This document shows, one piece after another, positions 5,560-12,261 of a stretch of 12,261 nucleotides of DNA (within the stretch, counting starts at the first letter, position 1; each line of letters opens with the position of its first letter). This stretch comes from Gemmatimonadota bacterium. Its GTDB lineage: Bacteria; Gemmatimonadota; Gemmatimonadetes; Gemmatimonadales; GWC2-71-9. The stretch covers positions 1 through 12,261 of the forward strand of contig JAHEFN010000042.1 in the NCBI GenBank assembly GCA_024640185.1, read 5' to 3'. Made by a program: the position numbers and the translations under genes. The notes beneath the pieces are model-generated. The model did not search any database, had not been told where the DNA came from, and was given only the letters and a program-made list of their open reading frames with translations.

Positions 5560-6828
5560 CTATCGATACAGCAGGTACCCGGCCACCCGCTCGCGGAATC
5601 CCACCAATCCAGCCTCCCACCCGGCCACGATCGTGGCCGGATCATCGCCCCGTTCGAGGGCGGTCCGCAGCGAAGGACCACCAGCAAGGCGGTCGAAGGA
5701 GCCGCCGATCTCGATCTGCTCCGGATGCACCGCCCGGATCGCCGTCAGCAGGTACACCGCCGTGACGGCGGGATCGTAGCGCTCACGATCGGTGATCACC
5801 AAGCGGATGCCGTTCACCGCCGTGCCGGCGAACTTCCCGTCGCCCGGCGCCTCGGGGGTGAACCGCACCGCCTCATAGCGCACCCCTGGCAGGGCGTATC
5901 CCTCCATCCGGACGATCACCGCCGCGTGATTGAGCCATGGCGCACCGACCTGATGGAAGGGAAGGTCTGTCCCCCGTCCCACCGAGAGTGCCGTCCCCTC
6001 GAAGAGGCAGGTCCCCGGATAGTGGAAGAGCGCATCGACGTCCTTGAGGTTGGGGCTCGGAGCGCGAAACGGCAGCTCGGTCGTCTCGAAGAACTCCGCT
6101 CGCCGCCACCCCTCGGCCGGAACCACCGTGAGCGCCGCCCCGACCGCCATGTCGGCATTCGCCAACAGCGCCGCCTCCCCAAGGGTGAGCCCGGTGCGCA
6201 TCGGCATCGCCAGCCGACCGACCATCGACTGCCATGCGGTGTCGAGGATGTTCCCCTGCATCGCGGCCCCGCCGATCGGGTTGGGTCGGTCGGCGATCAG
6301 CACCGGGATATTGGCGGATGCCGCGGCCCGCATCACCTCCACCGCGGTGGCGAGGTAGGTGTAGTAGCGGGCGCCGACATCGGGGAGGTCGATGACGAGG
6401 ACCTCGATGCCCTCGAGCATCTCCGGCGTCGGCCGCACGGTGCGACCGTAGAGCGAGTAAATTGGGATCTGGCTTGCCGAATCGACGCTCGACTCGACCC
6501 GCTCGCCGGGATCGGCAGCGGCGGAGAGGCCGTGTTCAGGGCCGAAGAGGGCCACCAGCTGGATCGGTGCCGCCCGGAAGCGGGCCACGACGCTGATCCC
6601 CCGGGCGTCGACCGCGGCGAGATTGGTGACCACGCCGGTCCGCTTCCCCTCGATGAGGTGCAGCGAATCGGTCAGCAGGACGTCAATACCGGGGCGGACG
6701 GCACCTTCGCCGACCCCAGGTTCCGCCCGTGATGTGGCGCAGGCCAGGCCACCGAACGGCGCAACCAGACTCAGTGTCACCGCAGCGACGGCCTTCCACC
6801 CATGAATCCCGGACTCCCTGTGCGTCAT
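5560..6828 (-). CDS. namZ: NamZ-type exo-beta-N-acetylmuramidase (DUF1343), exported
   Basis: This 422-residue protein belongs to the DUF1343 family, whose founding member B. subtilis NamZ (YbbC) removes terminal N-acetylmuramic acid from peptidoglycan fragments. Residues 1-29 form a signal peptide with basic residues (HRESGIHGWK) and a hydrophobic core, then cysteine 30 (GGLAC). The residue at -3 is Gly, so this is an imperfect lipobox. Family motifs are clear: GVVTNLAAVD, LFGPEHG with glutamate 98 (a probable catalytic residue), DLPDVGARYYTY, LIADRPNPIGG, PSPNLKDVDALFHYPGTCLF followed by EGTALSVGRGT (glutamate 277) and FHQVGAPWL. The C terminus ending in FRERVAGYLLYR is also typical, so the protein is full length. 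The ATG at 6826-6828 has AAAGGG about 10 nt upstream. It is divergent from nagZ, with which its 5' end overlaps by 27 bp. It likely acts after NagZ on wall-derived disaccharides. Confidence 0.93.
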   Translation of the reverse strand: MTHRESGIHGWKAVAAVTLSLVAPFGGLACATSRAEPGVGEGAVRPGIDVLLTDSLHLIEGKRTGVVTNLAAVDARGISVVARFRAAPIQLVALFGPEHGLSAAADPGERVESSVDSASQIPIYSLYGRTVRPTPEMLEGIEVLVIDLPDVGARYYTYLATAVEVMRAAASANIPVLIADRPNPIGGAAMQGNILDTAWQSMVGRLAMPMRTGLTLGEAALLANADMAVGAALTVVPAEGWRRAEFFETTELPFRAPSPNLKDVDALFHYPGTCLFEGTALSVGRGTDLPFHQVGAPWLNHAAVIVRMEGYALPGVRYEAVRFTPEAPGDGKFAGTAVNGIRLVITDRERYDPAVTAVYLLTAIRAVHPEQIEIGGSFDRLAGGPSLRTALERGDDPATIVAGWEAGLVGFRERVAGYLLYR

Positions 6829-8595
6829 CCCCTGCCGACCCTTTCGATTCTGCTCACCGTGGCCTGTGCGGCCGCCGCGCCCGCCACCAGCACGGTAGCT
6901 CGTGGACCGCATCCAGCGCCATACCTTGGCGAACGGGAGCTGGTTGCCCCGGCGCTCGACACCGTCGACGCCCTGCTCCGGTCGCTCACCACACGCCAGA
7001 AGGTGGCCCAGTTGGTGATGCCCTGGCTGCTTGGTGATTCGCTGGCCGATGGTGACGCGACGATGCGCCAGGCGATCGAATGGGTGGAGTCACTCGAGGT
7101 CGGCGGGATCATCATCTCGACCGGGACGCCACGCCACATCGCCTGGAAGATCAACGCCCTGCAGCGGCGCGCGCCGCTGCCACTGCTCATCGCGGCCGAC
7201 TTCGAGGCGGGCACCACCCTTCGGATGGCAGCGGGCACTCCCTTCCCCACCCAGATGGGCATCGCCGCCGGCGGCCGACCCGAGGATGCCTATCAGATGG
7301 GCCGGATCACCGCCGTCGAGGGCCGGGCCGTCGGGGTGCATCTCACCTTTGCCCCGGTGGCCGACCTCAACAGCAACCCCAACAATCCGATCATCAACAC
7401 CCGCGCCTTCGGCAGTGATCCCGCCGATGTGAGCCGCTACGTCGCCGCGGCGATCCACGGGATGCGCGATGGCGGCATCCTCTCGACGGCGAAGCACTTC
7501 CCGGGTCATGGTGACACCGAGACCGACTCACACCTTGCCCTGCCGACGATCACCGCCGGGTGGACGCGCTTCGACACCCTCGAGCTGGTGCCGTTCCGTG
7601 CGGCGATCGAGGCCGGCGTTGACGCCATGATGTCGGCCCACATCGCGCTGCCGGCCCTCGACGACGGGGCATCGCGAGCCGGGACCCTCTCCCCGGCGAT
7701 TCTCACGGGTGTGCTGCGCGATTCGCTCGGCTTTGCGGGGCTGGTGGCTACCGATGCCTTGAGCATGGGGGCGATCGCGAAGGAGATCGGCGCCGATGAA
7801 GCGGTGGTCAGGGCCTTCGAGGCTGGCAGCGACTTGCTCTTGATGCCCCTCGATGTCGGCTCGGCGATCGAGGCGATGGTGGTCGCGGTCGAGAACGGCC
7901 GCATCAGCATCGAGCGACTCGACGCGTCGGTCCGCCGGGTGCTCGCATTCAAGGCGAGGGTGGGGATCTTCACCACACGCCTGATCGACGAATCAGCGGT
8001 GGATGATGTGGTGGCCAGCCCCGAGTTCCTGACGATCGCCCGCGAGGTGACCCAACGGTCGGTGGTCCTCCTCACGGACTCGCTCGGCACCGTGGCCGCT
8101 CTGCGTGGGGCCCCCCAGCGCGTCGCCCTGATTTCGGTGGTTGACGGGAGGGCGCGCCTCGGCGAGACCCTCGCCACTGACCTCCGAGCAGCCGGGTACG
8201 AGGTGACCTGGGTCCGGCTCCCCACCTCGCCCTCCCGAGCGGAACGTGCGGCGGCCGAGCAGGCGATCGACGCAGCCCCGGTGACCATCCTCGCGACGGC
8301 GGTTCGCTGGGGCTCCTCCCGTGGCCGCATCGGTCTTGAACCGGCGACGGCAACCCTGCTCACCCAACTCGCCGCCAGGCAGCCCACGATCCTGGTCTCG
8401 TTCGGATCGCCGTATGTCATCGGTCAGGTGCCGACAGCCTCGAGTTACCTGATCGGCTGGGCGCAGACCGCGATGGCCGAGGCGGCCATCGCCAGGGCGC
8501 TCTCTGGCCAGGCCCCGATTATCGGCACGGCCCCGATCGAGATCCCGCCGAGCTTTGCCCTCCGCACCGGCATCCAACTCGGCACCACCCCATGA
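6802..8595 (+). CDS. nagZ: NagZ-type GH3 beta-N-acetylglucosaminidase with C-terminal domain, exported
   Basis: This 597-residue protein has an N-terminal export signal (residues 1-25; VRHPLPTLSILLTVACAAAA, cysteine 22, no perfect lipobox). A GH3 TIM-barrel domain follows to about residue 380, then a C-terminal alpha/beta domain. The NagZ signature KHFPGHGDTETDSH runs from residue 231 to 244 and includes the Asp242-Ser-His244 dyad used as acid/base in NagZ enzymes. The nucleophile candidate is Asp318 in ATDALSMGAI. Single-domain NagZ proteins are about 340 residues; the two-domain layout matches B. subtilis NagZ (YbbD). It should remove non-reducing GlcNAc from muropeptides or wall glycans, feeding NamZ. 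No ribosome site precedes the ATG at 6802. An in-frame GTG at 6820 with GGA about 7 nt upstream is an alternative that still retains the signal. It overlaps the next gene by ATGA. Confidence 0.94.
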   Translation: MNPGLPVRHPLPTLSILLTVACAAAAPATSTVARGPHPAPYLGERELVAPALDTVDALLRSLTTRQKVAQLVMPWLLGDSLADGDATMRQAIEWVESLEVGGIIISTGTPRHIAWKINALQRRAPLPLLIAADFEAGTTLRMAAGTPFPTQMGIAAGGRPEDAYQMGRITAVEGRAVGVHLTFAPVADLNSNPNNPIINTRAFGSDPADVSRYVAAAIHGMRDGGILSTAKHFPGHGDTETDSHLALPTITAGWTRFDTLELVPFRAAIEAGVDAMMSAHIALPALDDGASRAGTLSPAILTGVLRDSLGFAGLVATDALSMGAIAKEIGADEAVVRAFEAGSDLLLMPLDVGSAIEAMVVAVENGRISIERLDASVRRVLAFKARVGIFTTRLIDESAVDDVVASPEFLTIAREVTQRSVVLLTDSLGTVAALRGAPQRVALISVVDGRARLGETLATDLRAAGYEVTWVRLPTSPSRAERAAAEQAIDAAPVTILATAVRWGSSRGRIGLEPATATLLTQLAARQPTILVSFGSPYVIGQVPTASSYLIGWAQTAMAEAAIARALSGQAPIIGTAPIEIPPSFALRTGIQLGTTP

Positions 8596-9788
8596 GGAGC
8601 CTGATTCTCGCCCTCGTCCCGCTCAGCGTGGGGGGATGTGCTGCCGGACCGCCTCCGGAGCAGCCACTGCCGAGGAGCGCGGCGCTCGCCACACGGCTTG
8701 CCCCGGCGGTGCGCGTGCTCGACTCGCTGATCACCACCGAACAGCTGGCGCCCGGTGCCGTGCTGGCCGTGACAGTCGGCGGAGAACGCCTCGTCCACGG
8801 GACGGGTCGGTTGGGGCTCGACGATGCCACGATCCCCGATGGCGGCACCCTCTACGACATGGCCTCGCTCACCAAGGTGATCGCGCTCACGACTCTGGCG
8901 ATGATGGCGGTCGACGAGGGACGCCTCAACCTCGACACCCCGGTGGCGGAGTACCTCCCCGACTTCGCTCGCGGGCTCGGCCCGAAGCGCGATGTCCTGG
9001 TTCGGGACCTGTTGCTGCACGACAGCGGCCTGCCGGCCCACCGACGGCTCTGGGAGGAGACGGTCGTGCGCAACGGGGCCATCCTCCGGAGCGTGACCTC
9101 TGATCTGCATGCCGCCCCGGGACGGGAGATGGTCTACTCCGATCTTGGGGCCATCACCCTGATGGCGATCCTCGAGCAGCTCTACCACACGCGGATCGAC
9201 CGACTGTTCGACGACCGCCTGGCCAAGCCCCTCGGCATGGTGCGCAGTCGCTTCCTGCCGCCAGGGTCCTGGCGCCGTGCCATCGCACCCACCGAACAGG
9301 ATCCGTGGCGGGGCCGGATGCTGCACGGCGAGGTCCACGATGAGAATGCCTCGCGGCTGGGCGGCGTCTCAGGCCATGCCGGGCTCTTCTCGACCGCCGA
9401 CGACCTGCTCAAATTTGTCGAATGGGCCAAGGCGGCAGCGCGCCGCGAGGTCACCAGCCCAGCGGCGCCGTCAGGCTTCCAGAGCTGGACCGTCACCCAG
9501 GATCACCCGGCTGGATCCTCGCGGGGGCTCGGCTGGGACACCCCGAGCGGCCGGTCGAGCTCGGGCACGCTGATGAGCGCCCTGAGTTTCGGACACACCG
9601 GCTTCACCGGCACCTCGATCTGGATCGACCCGACCCGTGACATTGCCATCGTCCTGCTCACCAATCGGGTCCATCCGACGCGCAACACGCCCAACTTCTC
9701 GCTGGTCCGCGCCGCGGTCGCCGATGCCGTGATCCGAGCCCTCTGGCCCGACGCCGAGCCGCGGGAGGTGGCACCTCGATCTCGCTGA
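8592..9788 (+). CDS. Class-C beta-lactamase-fold serine hydrolase, lipoprotein, AmiE-like candidate
   Basis: This 398-residue protein begins with a short signal and a lipobox (SVGGC, Cys16). The three penicillin-recognising motifs are present: S92-L-T-K95 (nucleophile and base), Y182-S-D184 in the second-motif position (usually YxN), and H335-T-G337 replacing KTG. The first two residues of the gene lie inside the end of nagZ (ATGA, 8592-8595) and there is no separate ribosome site, so translation is probably coupled. Proteins of this family include beta-lactamases, DD-peptidases, esterases and B. subtilis AmiE (YbbE), an N-acetylmuramoyl-L-alanine amidase encoded beside NagZ and NamZ. The context favours an enzyme that strips peptide from MurNAc before glycosidic cleavage. 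The family is certain and the amidase role is inference. The HTG third motif is common in non-lactamase members. The stop at 9786-9788 is 17 nt from the converging receptor gene. Confidence 0.92.
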   Translation: MRSLILALVPLSVGGCAAGPPPEQPLPRSAALATRLAPAVRVLDSLITTEQLAPGAVLAVTVGGERLVHGTGRLGLDDATIPDGGTLYDMASLTKVIALTTLAMMAVDEGRLNLDTPVAEYLPDFARGLGPKRDVLVRDLLLHDSGLPAHRRLWEETVVRNGAILRSVTSDLHAAPGREMVYSDLGAITLMAILEQLYHTRIDRLFDDRLAKPLGMVRSRFLPPGSWRRAIAPTEQDPWRGRMLHGEVHDENASRLGGVSGHAGLFSTADDLLKFVEWAKAAARREVTSPAAPSGFQSWTVTQDHPAGSSRGLGWDTPSGRSSSGTLMSALSFGHTGFTGTSIWIDPTRDIAIVLLTNRVHPTRNTPNFSLVRAAVADAVIRALWPDAEPREVAPRSR

Positions 9789-9805
9789 GGCGCCACCACG
9801 AACGT

Positions 9806-12261
9806 TCAGCGGAAGTCGCCGCGGCCGCCTTGCCCCCGGCCCGAGAAGGACCTTCCCAGACGGTAGGAGAAGCGCACCATCAGGTGCCGACCCAGCGATG
9901 CAGTCCGCTGCTCCCTGATCAGGGTGGCGTTGCTGATGATCGAGACCCCCTGGTTCTGGTTGAGCAGGTCGATTCCTGCCAGCTCGATCTCGCCGAGTCC
10001 GTTGAACAGGAGTCGCGAGATGGACGCTTGCCACAACGTCACGTTGTCGACCTGACCGAACAGCTGCTGGTCGTAGATCTGGTAGGTGACGTCGCTGTCG
10101 AGGGTCCAGTCACCGCTCAGGTACCACGATCCGAGGGCATAGAGGGTGGTGTTGAGGTAGTCCTTGTTGAGCTCGTCGTTGAGCGAGTAGCTGACGTTGT
10201 TGAAGGCGAGCTTGACGCCGGCGGTGAGGTCGTAGTTCTGCTTGAAGCGGTTCTGGAGCTTGAGGCCGACACCGTGGGTCACGACCCTGCTGTCGTTGGC
10301 CACGCTGTTGACGAGCTCGGAGCCGGTCGAGCGATCGAAGCTGTAGTTGAGGTCCGCCTGGATGCCCAGCGAACGAATCGGTGACCCGATGCTGCCGCCG
10401 GCACTGGTGTTCCAGCCGTTGCCGTAGTTGATCGGCATGACCTCCTGCTTGCCGGCGTCATCGATGGTCCGCGACGAGACGATCTCGTCCCGGGTGGTCG
10501 AGACGTTCAGGTAGCTCGACAGGCTCAGGAACGAGAACTGGTCGAAGAATCGGTAGTCGACCCTGCCGTTGTGACGGTACTCGGGCTGCAGGTCGGGGTT
10601 GCCGATGTAGACGTTGAGCGGGTTGGTGACGTTGCTGAACGGCTGGAGCTGGGTCAACGAGGGCTCGTTGCTGTTCGTGGAGTACCGGAACGTCAGGTTC
10701 TTTCCGTCCCCCAGGTCGAGTCGCATGTTGGCCGACGGCAACCAGTTGGTGTAGCTGTTGCTGATCGTCTCGTCCCGGTCGATGATGGTGCCATCGAGCT
10801 GCGAATGCTGCACCTCGAGTCCCAGGGTCATGCGGGTGGAGGCACTGTTCCGGCTGAGACGGGTGCCTCCGCTCAGGTAGCTGTAGGTTCGCTCGAAGGC
10901 GCTGCTGAGCAGGTCGTTGGGTACCGGGGTGCCACTGCCCAGGTCGTCCACGGCGATGTCCTGGTCCTCATCAATGCTGCGGTGCTGCCCGAAGAGCTCG
11001 AGGACACTGCCGCTCCCGAGTGGCTCGACCAACGAGAGCCGCTGGGTCAGTGACAGGGTCCGGCCGTCCTGCTGGTTGGTCTGCCAGGTGTCGAGGGAGT
11101 CCCTGCCACCACCCGGCACGACAAACGACGTCAAGGACCGGATCTCGGTCAGCCGATCGGGGGACGAGAGGGAGGCGGTCGCCTCGGCCACCAGCGAGCG
11201 GCCGGCGGTGTTCAGCCGCTTGCGCCAGGTGAGGTTGGCGTTGCCGCTGAGGTTGTCGGATCCAGTGCCGAGGTTGGTCCGGGCACTGTTCTTGAATGCC
11301 CCGGAGACGTCTCGGGTCTCCTGGTCGCTCAGGCGAGCGGAATGGTTCGAGTTGTCCGCGAGTGAGCCCCGAAAGCGCAGCTGGTGCCAATCACTCAGGG
11401 AGTATTGGCCGTCGAGGTTGAAGCGATTGGTCGTGGCCGAACTGGTCTCGCCGCTGGTCACGTCTCGCTCATTCGAGATCAGGGCGCCCTGGAGCTGCTG
11501 CTCGTTGCTGACCCGATCGATGCGGTCATCGTTGTCGTTCCTGGAGAAGCTGCTGCGCAGCCAGCTGTTGTTGCCAAAGTCCTGGCTGGCATTGAGGGCA
11601 AACGAGATCGACTCGTGGAAGCCCTCGCTCTGCCCGCCCTCCTTGCCGAAGCCCCGCTGGCCGATGTTGTTCAGGTTGGCAAGGCCCGCCAACTGGACCG
11701 TGGATGAGAAGCGGTTGATCGAGGCAGCGGCTGTGTAGCGAGGGTCCTCGCCAGAGGGTGCACCCGCGACGGTCTCGCTGCCGTCGACTCCCGGACCCCC
11801 TCCACCGAGCAAGCGACCGAAGTAGCCGACCCTGGCATCCGCCTTCAGCTCGAGGTTGATGGTCGTCTCCTCGTTGCCATCCTCGATGCCCGTGAACTCG
11901 GCCATGTCGGATCGCTTGTCGAAGACCTGGACCTTGTCGATCGCGTCGGCAGGGAGATTCTGGGTGGCGATCTTGGGATCACGGCCGAAGAACTCCTTGC
12001 CATCGACGAGCACCTTCTGGACGGTCTTGCCCTGGGCGGTGATGGTGCCATCGGACCCGACCTGGATCCCGGGCAACAGCTTGAGCAGTTCCTCGGCCGT
12101 CGCGTTGATTCGGGTCTTGAAGGCAAGCGCATTGTACTCGAGGGTGTCGGGCTTGTTGATGATCGGGACATGGTCGGCGTTCACGACGAGCTCATCGAGC
12201 TCCACCACCCGGGCCTCGAGCGACACCGCGGCGATCTCGAGGTTCGCGCCGGTGACGGCAA
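9806..12261 (-). CDS. TonB-dependent-receptor-type outer membrane beta-barrel protein, N terminus missing
   Basis: 817 residues are visible, and the frame stays open through the right edge. The apparent GTG start at 12226 is internal: codons before it continue the same protein (AVTGANLEIAAV). The visible N terminus looks like the end of a carboxypeptidase-regulatory-like beta sandwich, running into ELDELVVNAD. A plug domain follows with LLKLLPGIQVGSDGTITAQG, then VLVDGKEFFGRDPKIATQNL and IDKVQVFDKRSD. The rest is a long series of alternating polar and hydrophobic strands with aromatic ends (YRLGRSF at the close) typical of outer-membrane barrel family 3 (PF14905-like). A glycine- and arginine-rich tail (SGRGQGGRGDFR) ends it. 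Such proteins act in the outer membrane in TonB-driven uptake; the ligand here is unknown. It converges on the salvage genes, so joint function with them is only suggested by proximity. Confidence 0.9.
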   Translation of the reverse strand, partial: AVTGANLEIAAVSLEARVVELDELVVNADHVPIINKPDTLEYNALAFKTRINATAEELLKLLPGIQVGSDGTITAQGKTVQKVLVDGKEFFGRDPKIATQNLPADAIDKVQVFDKRSDMAEFTGIEDGNEETTINLELKADARVGYFGRLLGGGGPGVDGSETVAGAPSGEDPRYTAAASINRFSSTVQLAGLANLNNIGQRGFGKEGGQSEGFHESISFALNASQDFGNNSWLRSSFSRNDNDDRIDRVSNEQQLQGALISNERDVTSGETSSATTNRFNLDGQYSLSDWHQLRFRGSLADNSNHSARLSDQETRDVSGAFKNSARTNLGTGSDNLSGNANLTWRKRLNTAGRSLVAEATASLSSPDRLTEIRSLTSFVVPGGGRDSLDTWQTNQQDGRTLSLTQRLSLVEPLGSGSVLELFGQHRSIDEDQDIAVDDLGSGTPVPNDLLSSAFERTYSYLSGGTRLSRNSASTRMTLGLEVQHSQLDGTIIDRDETISNSYTNWLPSANMRLDLGDGKNLTFRYSTNSNEPSLTQLQPFSNVTNPLNVYIGNPDLQPEYRHNGRVDYRFFDQFSFLSLSSYLNVSTTRDEIVSSRTIDDAGKQEVMPINYGNGWNTSAGGSIGSPIRSLGIQADLNYSFDRSTGSELVNSVANDSRVVTHGVGLKLQNRFKQNYDLTAGVKLAFNNVSYSLNDELNKDYLNTTLYALGSWYLSGDWTLDSDVTYQIYDQQLFGQVDNVTLWQASISRLLFNGLGEIELAGIDLLNQNQGVSIISNATLIREQRTASLGRHLMVRFSYRLGRSFSGRGQGGRGDFR

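Noticed and set aside
5134..6732. A 532-codon plus-strand open frame
   Set aside because: It is antisense to the VOC gene and namZ, both identified by family motifs; its composition is low in hydrophobic core residues.
12224..12226. GTG as the start of the receptor gene
   Set aside because: The same frame stays open to the window edge and the preceding codons continue a plausible beta-sandwich domain; a receptor also needs a signal peptide, which is not present here.

Overview
The window is high-GC, gene-dense DNA with short spacers, several GTG starts and long antisense shadow frames. Protein content points to a diderm: a TonB-dependent outer-membrane receptor, exported cell-wall glycosidases, and Bacteroides-like inositol lipid enzymes. 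Together this suggests a Gemmatimonadota-like or other FCB-group relative. This taxonomic guess is inference from gene content and style, with no rRNA or marker gene to test it.

Left block (1-2481, all minus strand, transcribed right to left). A CDP-alcohol phosphatidyltransferase with an intact catalytic motif is followed 23 nt later by myo-inositol-3-phosphate synthase. Then come a 96-residue unknown protein (7-nt gap) and the start of a DUF47/PhoU-like protein (9-nt gap) that leaves the window. The first two genes make a plausible route from glucose 6-phosphate to phosphatidylinositol phosphate. The last is the type of protein normally paired with a PiT phosphate transporter, so inositol phospholipid synthesis and phosphate handling appear to share one transcript.

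Middle block (2686-5430). These are small, mostly accessory genes: a three-helix membrane protein, two VOC-fold proteins, a quinol-monooxygenase-like ABM protein, and, on the plus strand, a 295-residue protein with a hydrophobic C-terminal hairpin. The divergent spacer at 3463-3620 carries a dense run of G-tracts that matches a G-quadruplex pattern.

Right block (5560-9788). This is a peptidoglycan salvage set: NamZ-type exo-N-acetylmuramidase (DUF1343) on minus, and NagZ-type GH3 N-acetylglucosaminidase followed by a class-C beta-lactamase-fold serine hydrolase on plus. The last two overlap by ATGA. Bacillus subtilis has the same three protein families together (ybbC/namZ, ybbD/nagZ, ybbE/amiE). 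Here namZ is flipped, and the 5' ends of namZ and nagZ overlap head to head by 27 bp. All three have an export signal with a cysteine near its end, so sequential trimming of wall fragments in the periplasm is likely.

Right edge (9806-12261, minus). A large TonB-dependent-receptor-type beta-barrel protein, cut off at its N terminus by the window, converges on the serine hydrolase with a 17-nt gap.

No tRNA, rRNA, CRISPR array, insertion sequence or phage signal was seen, and no gene-free stretch exceeds about 205 bases. I did not find a clearly new system. The most interesting items are the overlapping divergent namZ/nagZ pair and the inositol-lipid/DUF47 operon.
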